DNA of 64,000 nt from positions 124,001-188,000 of the forward strand of contig MOWL01000092.1 of the NCBI GenBank assembly GCA_002110485.1, read 5' to 3'. Positions within the stretch are counted from its first letter, which is position 1. Every line of letters starts with the position of its first letter. Positions 23,159-34,642 of the stretch are shown here, one piece after another. Source of the stretch: Emergomyces orientalis. Taxonomy: Eukaryota; Ascomycota; Eurotiomycetes; Onygenales; Ajellomycetaceae. A model generated the notes under the pieces. It worked only from the letters and a program-made list of their open reading frames with translations. It had not been told where the DNA came from and did no database searches. The translations under genes and the position numbers were made by a program.

Positions 23159-24360
23159 TGGTGCTATTTTCTTCTCCTGACAACAGGGGCATTGTCTCAG
23201 GCATACCAATATATCCTGTGTTCAATTATTTCCTGGCCTACTCCAGTTTTTTCTTTGGTCTAATTTTCCTTACGATATGTACCTTACTGTGGCTCTGTTG
23301 TCTCTCTTGCCACTCTTTCTTAATAGCCTCCTGCACCTACCTGCATACATAGCGTGTACTGTACCTCTGCTCCGCCATCGAGAGATATCACGGCCGTTCC
23401 AACGATTAGCCAGTCCCAAGTGGGTTTAATATCTTTTTTATATATTTATAGTATATTCTCTTTTCCTCCTCCTCCTTCTTCTTCTTCTTCCTTATTTATT
23501 CGATTACCGTAAATAGGTTGAGCAATCAATAGACACCATTATCTATAAATGTATGTCTGCTGCTCTCTCTCTGGCTGTTCCAAGGTTGTTTCTACACTCC
23601 TGTCCCGACCGGGAGGAGGCGCCCAAAGCCAATTCGGGTCTAGTGCGGACTGTCCATCTACACTAACCAGATGTAGACTAGCGCCCTTTTACAACCTCAT
23701 CCCACCTGCGATTCGCAACAAAAAAAAAAAACTTGAGGCTATTTCCACTTCCACTTCCACTTCAGCTCCTTCGCGTCCTTGTCTCCTCTCCTCTCCTCTC
23801 CTCTACACATCGTATACCCCCTCCTCTCCCTCCCTCCCGCTCTCTCTCTTCCCCCCCCCCGGTACGGTGTCCCTCCTGTTACATATATGTTCTGCCCCTC
23901 ACTGACTTTCTTGCGTCCAATCCCTGCCAGCCAGCCCAGCAACCTGTGTACGCCCCACAAAACAAAAACAAATCCGTGTCTGCATTTGGCGCTGTTAAAG
24001 CCAACCCACCACCACCAACAACAACCGCTTGAAACTCGCCCAACTTTATTTCTTTTTTTTTCTTTTTTTCCAACGCCCGAACCGGATACGCCTGATATAT
24101 CCCGCCTCCTCACCCCATCTAATTGAATTTTCCTTTTCCTTTCTTGTTCCTTTTTCTTTCCTTTTGGCGCGCGCGTTAGGCTGCTTCTTTTCATTTTTTC
24201 ATTGAAAAGTAAAAAAGCAAACATTTCGAGATATTCGGTGCAAATATCTCCCAGACACGTACCGGCGTCACACCACACGACACTACAATACAATACAAGT
24301 AACTGGAACGAGAACATTGGCAACAACAATAATAACCAGCAACAGCAACAAAAAACAACA
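23159..24360. other. Intergenic: CBS/PB1 3' region and PSE1 promoter/leader
   Basis: The first half is T-rich 3' sequence. Pyrimidine-rich simple repeats follow: CTT near 23470-23490, CCACTT near 23745-23762, and CTCCT near 23790-23812. The last 40-50 bases before the PSE1 ATG are a CAA/AAT-rich, G-poor leader (about 24318-24360). Open frames across the pyrimidine repeats are not credible genes. Confidence 0.6.
24318..24360 (+). promoter_or_regulatory. A/C-rich unstructured leader before the PSE1 start
   Basis: A stretch of CAA, AAC and AAT units with very few G runs directly into the start codon at 24361. Such leaders are expected to be unstructured and favour scanning. That role is inferred from composition. 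Confidence 0.4.
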
Positions 24361-27300
24361 ATGTCCCTATTGCCGCAGGAGGTCCACGTTGCGCTCTCGC
24401 AGCTCCTGCTTGCGCTAGCATCCGCTGACAATATAGTCCGAACGCAAGCTGAGGAACAGTTGAATAATGAATGGGTGCAGGGTCGTCCTGATGTATTGCT
24501 TATAGGGCTGGCGGAACAATTACAAGGGGCGGAAGATGCTGGGGTATGTATTTGGAAGCTCACTCTTTCCCCCCTCCCCTTTTTATTCGCGGGGTTTTGT
24601 TATATATCTTGCTTACCTCTTTTGTTCTCTTTAGACGCGATCATTCGCCGCTGTCTTGTTCCGCCGGATATCCACACGGTCTACGAAAGTGCCTAATGCT
24701 ACGGAATCGAAGGAGTTGTTCTTCACGCTTTCGCAGGAGCAGAGAATGGCTATTCGACAAAAACTGCTGGAGTCGCTAGGCAATGAGAGTTTGGCTCATG
24801 TGCGGAATAAGATTGGTGATGCCGTGGCTGAAATTGCGGGCCAATATGCCGACAATGGTATGGTTTTTTCTATCCCGCACCAATTTGCGAATTGATTGAA
24901 TATAGCCCTAACTGTTAATTTACTTATCGGGGAGGTGTTAGGGGAGCAATGGCCCGAACTTCTTGGTGTTCTTTTCCAGGCTAGTCAGTCAACTGATCCC
25001 GGTGTGCGCGATTCCGCCTTCCGTATATTCTCGACGACACCAGGTATTATTGAGAAACAACACGAGGATATGGTTCTGGGTGTTTTCTCGAAGGGTTTTA
25101 GAGATGAGAATATTTCTGTATGCACTTTACATGAAAGAACGAGGGGTGCTCTTGTCTTTACTGATGATTTCGAAAATCAAATCAAAAGGTCCGAATATCC
25201 GCAATGGAAGCATTTTCGTCATTCTTCCGGTCCATCACCAAGAAGAGCCAGTCCAAATACTTTTCCTTGGTACCCGATGTTCTCAACATATTGCCTCCCC
25301 TGAAAGAAGCAGACGAAAGTGAGGAACTTTCCAAGGCCTTCATCGCATTAATTGAGCTCGCGGAAGTGTGTCCCAAGATGTTCAAGACGCTATTCAATAA
25401 CCTCGTAAAGTTTAGCATCAGCGTTATAGGCGATAAGGAGCTGTCCGATCAAGTGAGACAGAATGCCTTGGAGTTGATGGCTACGTTTGCCGATTATTCG
25501 CCTAAGATGTGCAAGAATGATCCGACGTATGCAGGAGAAATGGTTACACAGTGCCTAAGCTTGATGACTGATGTTGGCTTGGATGATGAAGATGCTGCTG
25601 AATGGACGCAGTCTGAGGATGTAAGTGCTGAGCCAAACTTTTGGTGTCAGTGGCGGCTGGTGGATAATGATGCTGACGCTTGTACTGGTATAGCTTGACC
25701 TTGAGGAAAGCGACAAGAACCACGTTGCCGGCGAGCAATGCATGGACCGTCTAGCCAATAAACTCGGTGGCCAGGTAATCCTGCCTGCCACTTTCGTCTG
25801 GGTACCTCGCATGATGTCATCAACCGCCTGGCGCGATCGACATGCGGCGCTCATGGCGATATCCGCTATATCTGAAGGATGCAGAGACCTCATGGAGGGC
25901 GAACTGGACCAGGTTCTCGCCCTTGTCGTGCCTGCTCTTCAAGACCCACACCCCCGAGTCCGCTTTGCCGGGTGCAATGCCCTTGGCCAAATGAGCACGG
26001 ATTTCGCACCAACCATGCAGGAGAAATATCATTCCATCGTCCTCGGAAATATCCTTCCTGTTCTAGATTCGACGGAACCCCGCGTCCAGGCCCATGCCGC
26101 TGCTGCGCTCGTTAACTTCTGCGAAGAGGCTGAGAAGGAGATTCTTGAGCCTTATCTTGAAGAGCTCTTAAGACGCTTGTTGCAGTTACTGCGAAGTCCC
26201 AAGCGCTTCGTGCAGGAGCAGGCACTTTCTACCATCGCTACGATTGCTGACTCTGCGGAAGCTGCATTTGGGCAGTTCTATGATACGCTTATGCCGTTGT
26301 TGTTTAACGTTCTGAATGAGGAGCAGTCGAAGGAGTTCCGAATTTTGCGGGCGAAGGCTATGGAATGCGCGACTTTGATTGCGCTCGCGGTTGGAAAAGA
26401 GAAGATGGGCCAGGATGCATTGACTCTGGTACAGCTTCTTGGCAATATCCAACAAAACATTACAGATGCGGATGATCCTCAATCGTCGTATCTCCTCCAC
26501 TGCTGGGGCCGCATGTGCCGAGTTCTCAATCAAGATTTCGTTCCATATCTTCCCGGAGTCATGCCACCACTACTCCAGGTTGCCAGTGCCAAGGCGGATG
26601 TCCAGATTCTCGATGATGAAGAGCAGCTTAGACAGGTTGAGCTAGACGTGGGTTGGGAACTTGTTCCGCTAAAGGACAAAATTATTGGAATTCGAACGAG
26701 CGTGCTCGAAGATAAAAACACTGCTATTGAGCTGATTACGATTTATGCGCAAGTGCTTGCTGCTGCCTTCGAACCTTATGTTGTTGAGACGCTGGAGAAG
26801 ATTGCTATTCCTGGATTGGCTTTCTTCTTCCATGACCCTGTCCGAGTTTCGTCTGCTCACTTAATCCCCCAGTTGTTAAATTCTTATAAGAAAGCTCATG
26901 GTGACCAGGCTCCTGAATTCTTGCAAATGTGGTCCAAGACTGCTGAGAAGCTTATTGAGGTTCTAAGCGCGGAGCCAGCCATTGATACACTTGCGGAAAT
27001 GTTCCAATGCTTCTACGAATCAGTCGAAGTTGCGGGGAAGAATTGCCTAAACCCCGCTCACATGCAAGCATTCATCGCATCTGCCAAGTCGTCGTTAGAA
27101 GATTATCAGACGCGCGTAAAACGACGTCTGGAAGAAAAAGCAGAACTTGAGGATGGGGATGATGACACTTACTCCTACGATATCGAAGTAGAAGAGGACC
27201 AGAACCTTCTCAGCGACATGAACAAAGCGTTCCACATCATATTCAAGAACCATGGTCATACTTTCCTACCTGCCTGGGAGCAGCTACTCTCTTTCTATGA

Positions 27301-28060
27301 AGCCTTCATCACAAGCCAAGACCCGACGCAGCGACAATGGGCCATCTGCATCATGGACGATGTGCTCGAGTTCTGCGGTGAGCAGTCGTGGAGTTACAAA
27401 GATCACATCCTCCAGCCACTCATTAATGGCATGCGGGATGAAAATGCCGCGAACCGGCAAGCGGCATGCTACGGTGTCGGCATTGCCGCTCAGAAGGGCG
27501 GGCTGGCATGGAGTGAGTTTGTCGCTGCTAGCATCCCGACGCTGTTCCAGGCGACACAGCATGCAAAAGCCAGGACGCAAGAACATATCTTCGCCACGGA
27601 GAATGCGTCAGCTAGTATTGCAAAGATTTTACATTATAATTCTAGCAAGGTGCAGAATCCGCAGGAGGTTGTGGAGAATTGGTTTAATACTTTGCCCATT
27701 ATCAATGATGAAGAGGCGGCGCCGTATGCTTATTCGTTCCTTGCGCAGCTTATTGATCAGTATGACCCTCCCACCCTGTTTCCCCCTGTTTCCCCTCTTT
27801 CTTTTGTAATATATTTCTGTACCTGTCTAACCCGAACTCCTCAAATAAACAGACAAAACCCCACCGTGCTCAACAATGCTGCAAAGGCGTTCACTTTCGT
27901 CGTACAAGCTCTTGAAGCAGAGACGCTACAAGGCGGTACAGCCGCTCGTGTCGCGAGCTCAGCGAAACAACTCGCTACAGCAGCGGCTGTCAATGTAGAT
28001 CAGATATTTGTAAATGTTAACCCCAAGTACCAGATGGCCGTGCGAAGTTTTTTTCAATAA
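24361..28060 (+). CDS. PSE1: Importin beta-3 karyopherin (PSE1/KAP121; IPO5 family)
   Basis: This is a nuclear import receptor for ribosomal proteins, histones and transcription factors, built of HEAT repeats and regulated by Ran-GTP. Six exons (24361-24543, 24635-24857, 24942-25117, 25189-25620, 25694-27759, 27853-28060) encode 1095 residues, close to yeast Pse1. HEAT helices are recognisable throughout. Examples are RTQAEEQLNNEW and FAAVLFRRISTRSTK at the start, WRDRHAALMAISAISEGC and HPRVRFAGCNALGQMSTDFAP in the middle, and DDVLEFCGEQSW and NRQAACYGVGIAAQKGG towards the end. The acidic stretch around EDGDDDTYSYDIEVEEDQN is also family-typical. The last intron (27760-27852) is 93 bases, open in frame and without stop, so an unspliced message would add 31 residues. 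Splicing is preferred because it restores LIDQQNPTVLNNAAKAF. Confidence 0.95.
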
Positions 28061-29282
28061 AACCCCTCCCGGGGTAGTTAGCACTTAGCGGCCCCCCGTT
28101 TGATTTTGACTTTTGGTTTTGATTTCTTCTTTCTCTTTATTCTCTTCCTTTTTTAATCCTGTTCATACTCATCGTCATCATGAACCCATCAGCCTTTATG
28201 TCATTCCCGTGGTGGTTGTTATTCCCCTCCCCCCCCCCCCCCCCCCAATTTTTTACTACTGCCGGATTTCGCCTGTTTTCCCCCTATGTTTACCAGATCA
28301 TGCATATCCCGAGTTTTCAGTTTCTTCCTTTCTCCCGTTCTTTTCTTTGATATTTTCAAGAGTCCCAGAGTCAATTTTTCATTTAACTGTTTTTTCTTCT
28401 TCCTTTTCCAATAACCAAACTTACCCCATTCACGAAACCACCCCATCAAATGTCTTCTTTGTTATTTTCCTTTGATTTTTGAAATGTCATCACAACCCAA
28501 CAACGAACACAGCCTAAAAATGCTATACTTTTAATACATAGAGCTCATGAAATGCATTCTTCACTTTTTCCAAATCGTATCTTCCTAGAATAGCACACGG
28601 TTGGTTACAAGGAAAACCAAAAAAACTGCGGTTGTTTAATATTCACACTGACAGATCATAGACTTTACAAATAAAAAGGCAGAAAATCATCTCGCTCTCA
28701 CAATTTCACGAACGCATGTTTTACACTAACCTTTCAAAGGGGTCCGATTACACACTCATGCTCATAACAGATAGATAATTCATCCTCGCAGTTAGATTGG
28801 TTTTTCTTGAAGGCGATTCTCCCTCCTTTAACTGTCTTTTTATTTGTTTCGCTATTTTGAAGCAAGAAATGTTAAAAATAAAATAAATAATGTTGTTGAT
28901 GCTGTCATAGACGTGTAATGTGATCGATCTAATTGCTTTTATTGAAGCCTGCCTGGATGGAACGAGCAAAACACAAAAAAGGGGATCTTTAATAAATGAA
29001 AAGAAAATGCGACAATATGGGTGGTAAAGGGTAAACGCTAACGCGATGAAATATCTAGACATGAAAGAGTGAAATGAAAAATGAAAAATGAAAATCAAAA
29101 ACAAAAAATCCAAAACCCTGAAAAAGATCATAAAAGAGAAATAGCGAAAAGCACAGATAAGGGTCTAAAAACAAAAGCAAAAATAATTCCCTTTCTATAA
29201 AAACATAACAGGCACACTTTTCTGAATCCAGGCTCTTTCCCGTTTTAACGGCATCTCATGAAAATAATCCACAGTTCAACCG
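28061..29282. other. Convergent 3' region of PSE1 and the aconitase gene
   Basis: AT-rich sequence between two converging genes. It contains an uninterrupted C18 run at 28229-28246 and several A-rich runs near 29070-29120. Short open frames on either strand are low-complexity. No gene is seen. Confidence 0.6.
28229..28246 (+). repeat. Poly-C run (C18)
   Basis: Eighteen uninterrupted C about 170 bases downstream of the PSE1 stop codon, probably within its 3' UTR. Confidence 0.9.
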
Positions 29283-31791
29283 TTATTTACTAGTTTTCTT
29301 CGCCAACAAATTCAACGCACTTCCCGCAAGTATAAACCCGCACTGATCCTTACTCAACGTATGTTTCATCGGAATCTCAAAAACCTCTCCATTCCCCTTC
29401 TTCGTCACCCGCAACTTCACCTCCTCCCCCCCCTGCCCGCCACTAGTCAACACCTCATACAACCCTACAGTATCAACCGTATCACACGCATCAATCCTAT
29501 CATAATCCGCCTTATCCTTAAACGTCAACGGCACAACACCCTGTTTCTTCAAATTTGTCTCGTGGATGCGCGCAAAACTCTTGGCGACAATTATGCGCCC
29601 GCCTAGGTACCGCGGTTGCAGCGCGGCGTGTTCACGCGCACTGCCTTCGCCGTAGTTATCTTCAGCGACTACGAGCCATTCTGTGCCCGCTTCTTTCCAT
29701 TTGGCGGCGAGGTCCGGGATGGAGTAGGTTGAACCGTCGGTGTCGTAGGCGACGTTCGTCTCACCTGTGGCGGCGTTTATGGCACCGATGAGCGTGTTGG
29801 CGGAGATGTTTGGGAGGTGGCCCTTGTATTTGAGCCAGGGGCCGGCCGCGGAGATTGTGTCTGTTGTGCATTGGCCTTTGACTTTGTAGAGGACGCGGAG
29901 GGAGGTGAGGTTTTTAGGGGGGAAAGGGGCGAAGGGTTCAAGGACTGCGAGGCGGTCTGAAGTTGGGGAGATCACGACGGGGCAGGAAGGGGATGGGGCG
30001 GCCATGGAGGGCTGGAAGTCTGGGTTTCCTGATTCGAAACCTGATTTGGGGAGATCGAAGCCTGTTGGGGGGCGGAATTGGAAGGGTTCGCCGCTTGGGG
30101 TGGGGATCGTGTCGGTCATGGGGTTGAAGGTGGTTCTGCCCGTGTATGACATGGCAGTGACGATTTCAGGAGAAGCGAGGAAGTTCATAGTTGCGGAGTT
30201 TCCGTCGTTGCGTCCGCGGAAGTTACGGTTGTATGAGGTCAGGATCGCATTGCTCTCACCCTTCTTCACGCCGTCTGTCCGTTTCCATTGGCCGATGCAA
30301 GGGCCGCAGGCGTTGGCTAGGACGGTTCCCCCAGCAGCGGAGAAAGTTGCCAGGGTCTGGTCGCGGTCCAAGGTAGCTCGAATTTGCTCACTTCCTGGCG
30401 TGATAAAGAAATCCGCTTTCGGCTTCAGGCCGGCCTCGGAAGCTTGCTTGACGAGATCCTCTGCACGGGTCATGTCCTCATAGGAACTGTTGGTGCAACT
30501 TCCGATGAGGCCAGCACCGAAAGTCTCAGGCCAGTTCTTTTCACGGACTGTTTGCGCAAACGCGGATAGAGGTATTGAAAGATCGGGAGTAAAGGGTCCA
30601 TTAATATGTGGCTCAAGGGTCGAAAGGTCGATTGTAATATGTTGATCATATTCCGCACCGGTGTCTGCGCGCAGGAGGTTCTGAGGACCAGATGACGCAA
30701 TAGCCGCTGCGGCGTCCGCAATATCGCCTCGATTAGTGGCTCGCAGATATGGCACCATACTAGGTGAGAAGGGGAAAAGCGACGTAGTTGCTCCAACTTC
30801 AGCACCCATGTTGCAAATAGTAGCCATTCCAGTGCAACTAAGCGTTTCCACACCAGGACCGTAATACTCAATTATGTACCCGGTGCCACCACGTACCGTC
30901 AATTTCCCAGCAAGATGCAGAATGATATCTTTCGGCGCAGTCCAACCAGACAGCTTGCCTTCAAGCTTAACACCAAGCACCTTTGGCGCCTTCAGTTCCC
31001 AAGGCGCATCCACAAGCGCATCCACAGCATCCGCACCACCAACGCCAATAGCAATGGCACCCAAACCACCACCGTTAGGCGTATGGCTGTCCGTCCCCAG
31101 CATCACAAGGCCTGGAGCGGCATAGTTCTCCAAAACAGTCTGATGAATTATACCCGCACCGGGAGGCCAAAACTCAATACCATATTTCTTCGCCGCAGAC
31201 TCCAAGAAATCAAACACCTCCTTATTCCCCTTGATGGAAGCGGGGAGATCAACATCAGCTCCCTTTTCGCCCACAATCATGTGATCGCAATGTATGCTGG
31301 CCGGGACGGCCGTGGAGGGGAGTCCGCAGGTCATGAATTGAAGCAGGGCCATTTGTGCTGACGCATCCTGCATGGCGACTCGGTCTGGCTTCAGCTTCAG
31401 ATTGGCCTGGCCGCGAATGTTCTTCCCATTCTGGGTCTCGGAGAGGAGTGACTCTTCGACATTATCAAGATGGGAGTACAAGATCTTTTCGGCGAGGGTG
31501 AGGGAGCGCTCGGTTCCTAGGACCCGCCGTACTTCGCGGAGATTGGTTAGGATCTTGGGATACGGCGGGGAGCGGGAGGAATTGCTATTTGCGGCTGTTG
31601 TCGTTGCGCTTTCTTGAGGGTCTGTTGCCGTTGCAAGGCCGCGGCTTCGGATTCGAGCTCCGAATGGTAGGCATTGTGCAAGCTGTTTTTGGAGCAAATT
31701 GTCAGTCAAATACTGGGATACGCGGTTAACCGGAATAGCTACTGACCTTGCGCGAGGCTATAGCCCTTTGGCAGAAGTACTGCCGCATCAT
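29283..31791 (-). CDS. Mitochondrial aconitate hydratase, Aco2 type
   Basis: Minus-strand exons 31791-31747 and 31682-29283 encode 814 residues. The short first exon adds a basic, acid-free presequence (MMRQYFCQRAIASRK) that continues into LAQCLPFGARIRSRGLATAT, a convincing mitochondrial targeting peptide. The body is a complete aconitase. It includes LGTDSHTPNGGGLGAIAIGVGG, the [4Fe-4S] cysteines Cys411 (GSCTNSS) and Cys474/Cys477 (NACGPCIGQ), the substrate-binding NRNFRGRNDG, and the swivel domain with EDNYGEGSAREHAALQPR. Overall sequence and length resemble yeast Aco2 rather than the main citric-acid-cycle Aco1. In yeast and Aspergillus the Aco2-type enzyme acts mainly in lysine biosynthesis, dehydrating homocitrate. 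I infer this role from family resemblance. A CCAAT box on the coding strand lies at 31903-31907. Confidence 0.9.
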
Positions 31792-32290
31792 TTTGGATAT
31801 ATCCACAGCTATTGTTGGGAAGAAATTGAAATGTTTTTCTTTTCTCGTGACTCCCGATTGACACGCCGCAATTTTTGGGGTAAAGTTTTTAGGCGGACGT
31901 TGATTGGCTGATTGTGGCTGACTAAGACCGATCTCGGGGCTAGGTACCTCAGCACAGAAATTGCATGGAGAGATACATTGAGGGGATGCAGCTCTCATAT
32001 TTGGATAATGTAGGTAGATTGAAGGCAGAGATTATGATACAACTCCCATCGTACATGATTGAGAAAATAAGTCATACCATCAGCAAGCTCCATGGTAGAT
32101 TAGAAAACCCAAGTAATTTTCCTCCCAAAAAGAAAGGTGAACAAAAAAAACAGGAAGAAAGAAGAAAGAAAGGAAGAAAGAAAACTGTTATTTTTTAGTC
32201 GAGAGAAAAGGGGAAAAAGGGACATAATAAAAAATAAAATATCATCATTTTAAATATCAAAAAAGCCGTCCATCAGTTGATACTATCTTC
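31792..32290. other. Spacer between the aconitase start and the UPF0662 3' end
   Basis: This holds the aconitase promoter (minus strand) and the 3' region of the next minus-strand gene. An A/G-rich run (GAA/AAAG units) lies near 32130-32225. No gene is seen. Confidence 0.6.
31903..31907 (-). promoter_or_regulatory. CCAAT box upstream of the aconitase gene
   Basis: ATTGG on the plus strand reads as CCAAT towards the aconitase, about 112 bases upstream of its ATG. In Aspergillus the CCAAT-binding complex with HapX controls iron-sulphur enzymes such as aconitase. Function at this site is inferred. Confidence 0.35.
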
Positions 32291-34177
32291 TTATTTGCTT
32301 TCCACACTCTCTTCCGTATCGGCTCTAAGCTCGTAGCAGAGATCATAACATTGTGCAAGAAGTTCGTTGACGCTCCCTTGGCCTTCGGGTAGGTCGTTTC
32401 CAACATAAAACTTCCCATCGACTCTCATGTTATCAATGGAGTTGAGCTGGGAAAGGATGTTAGTATCATGTGCGGTGCAAGTCCCCACCGTAAAGAAAAG
32501 AATGTTCGTGGTTGATAATAGATAGGGGCTGGTAAACTGACCTTCATACTATATGGGTAGAGTTCCCTGCTATTAGAAACTCCCCCGGACTCTTTAACTT
32601 CAATTAAACATTTCCTCAACGTCTGGAGTTGGTTATAGATTGGCAGCAGTGCTTCTGAGACGGGCTCAGACGAAATGAGTAAACCATATATTAAAGCATA
32701 GCTCCGTCGAATGAGATACAGAAGTGTCTGTGTAGAGCGAGAGAAAAATCAGCAGGGCACATTTAACTCAGATGGCTGAGTAAGGGGGAAATAGCAGCCC
32801 TACCCTTTGAGCGTGAATATCAGCCGGCTTCCCATCGCTATCCAGAAAATTCCCATCGACTCGGGATTCGTCAATCTTGTTGAGTTTTCTCTGATACATA
32901 AATAAATCGGTTTCTCGAAGTGACCAAGCCTGGGTCATGACAAGGCGATCGAGCTGGTTTCGAATCTCTAGAAGCTTGCTGTATGGTTCTTGGAACCGCT
33001 CGTCGATTTGGCCCCGTCTATAGAAATGAAGAAAGTTCAGCAACCCTGATTTCTTCAATGTCAAGACAGGTGCGCAATAATGCTGGAATCACCTTTCGAG
33101 TACAACCTCCGACCATTTCACACATCTCTCCAACAAAGCTTTAACGATTTCCTGCCCTTCAGGGATCGAGCCATGGGGTCCTACAAAGTTACCATCTTTC
33201 ATTGAATCCTGTATAGCTTTGAGTTGCGCCTGGAAGCTTATGACCTCAGAGCCAGAAAACTACGACATCACAAATGGGAATTAGCCCAGTCCACTGGCCC
33301 GGGGAAAAAAAAGAAGATACAAATAATACCTTTGACCGTGTGTTTGCAGCTGATGTGGAACGTAAAATAGAAACTAGTGTCTCATGGGTCGGCACGAGCT
33401 CAGGAGACAAAAACGAAAGTTCATGCTGTAGTCCAGCCAATTGTTTTCGGCATGTTTCCAAACGAACTTCCAAAAGCTTCAATAGATCTGGTGAATATGT
33501 CTCCTTTCCTCTATTAATGTTCTCCTGCATGGTATCCAATGTTTTCGAAACAGAATCCAAGTCTTTCTGGCTAAAGAATGCGGCTTCCTTTAGATGGTCA
33601 AGGAGGCGCTGAACAACATCGATTAGAAAAAAAAATCATAGGGGGAGTTGGTTTATCGTAAATACCTTAATAGTTGAAGCCATGGCATATCTATTGAATC
33701 GAGTTATATGTCAGTATTCGTCTGTTTGTAATGGATCAGGGAATAGAAATGGGATAAAAGAATAGACATAGATAGAGATAAGAGTTCCAAGCTTACGCTG
33801 CGGGTGCCTCATTGTTCCTCCCGACGGTAAGAAATAGCAATGAAATCAATTGGAAACAATCGTCAAGCACATTATCAACTGTGCCATAGAGATTTAGAAT
33901 TAGATAAATAGTCCCACTGCAAGTCAAGGAAATGGAAGGAGGATTGCGGGGCGGGCAGACCTCGATTATGCTCTAGTTTATGTTCCGCTCGGATGGTGTT
34001 CAGTCTCTGAACTTGTTCGACGACTTGGTCATGATAGTGCAGTACATCCTGGGACTTGATGTACCTCGATTTATCTTGTTTAAGGAGCAGGAGGGCGTCT
34101 CGAATTACGAGGAGCTGGTCTAGGATAGGCTGTTCTCGAGGATCTAGAGGGACGAATACGGCGGGGGAATCGGCCAT
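32291..34177 (-). CDS. UPF0662/DUF2408 family protein
   Basis: Eight exons on the minus strand (34177-33961, 33878-33797, 33690-33666, 33608-33330, 33259-33093, 33017-32804, 32727-32542, 32446-32291) encode 441 residues with consistent phases throughout. The third exon is a 25-base microexon. The N-terminus (VFVPLDPREQPILDQLLVIRD then LLLLKQDKSRYIKSQDV) and the segment DDCFQLISLLFLTVGRNNEAPAA resemble fission yeast SPBC/SPAC UPF0662 proteins, which carry DUF2408 repeats. The protein is mostly amphipathic helix. Two related halves are suggested by the repeated pattern of R-VDG-F plus a short loop (DESRVDGNFLDSDGKP and NMRVDGKFYVGNDLPEGQ, also MKDGNFVGPHGSIPEGQ). No signal peptide or membrane helix is seen. 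The function of the family is unknown to me. Confidence 0.8.
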
Positions 34178-34353
34178 ATTTGATGTATTGGCGGGGCGAA
34201 ATCAACACTGACCGTATGTTCCCACTCTCATGTGCGGGTAAATTGAAACCGCAGCTCGTCCGGGAACAGAAAGGAATAGAATAAGATAAACACGAGTAAA
34301 CAGGAGATGTTGTGTCTGATATGTGTCGGATATGATGCAGGAGATATGTATTG

Positions 34354-34363
34354 TACCTAGGTA
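34354..34363. promoter_or_regulatory. TACCTAGGTA palindrome
   Basis: A perfect 10-bp palindrome in the UPF0662/P1 divergent promoter. An identical copy is at 63433-63442, and related elements occur at 31941-31949, 37843-37856 and 61539-61556. Function unknown. Confidence 0.4.
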
Positions 34364-34585
34364 TCTGATAACATGTTTCCCAATCGGGCTATTCTGCTGG
34401 GCGGGGAGATATCCATCATAACCCCTCCACGTGACCGACCTACCCAAAGCACGGGCCACCCCAGCCAAGGTTAAGCGAGGGTTTTATTTTCCACACAATT
34501 TTGGACACTAACAACGACGACGAGCTATCTGTCTCTCGATCTCTTTTCCCTCCTCTCTCTTTGCATCCCTCTCAACTCAACGCCC

Positions 34586-34605
34586 GCATCGCATCGCATC
34601 GCATC
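34586..34605 (+). repeat. GCATC pentanucleotide repeat in the P1 leader
   Basis: Four perfect GCATC units lie about 40 bases before the P1 start codon. Confidence 0.85.
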
Positions 34606-34642
34606 ACATAGTATCCTTCTCCGCCGGATACCCTCTCTCACA

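Larger units (their letters stand above)
34178..34642. promoter_or_regulatory. Divergent promoter between UPF0662 gene and ribosomal P1
   Basis: The 465-bp interval separates two start codons facing away from each other. It holds a perfect TACCTAGGTA palindrome at 34354-34363, a CACGTG E-box at 34428-34433 (in CCACGTGACC), and four GCATC units at 34586-34605 in the presumed P1 leader. Confidence 0.55.

Noticed and set aside
23739..24563. 274-codon minus-strand frame rich in lysine, arginine and glycine
   Set aside because: Reads across pyrimidine repeats and antisense to PSE1 exon 1; no domain and strongly biased composition.
29905..31361. Plus-strand frames of up to 192 codons
   Set aside because: Antisense to the aconitase gene.
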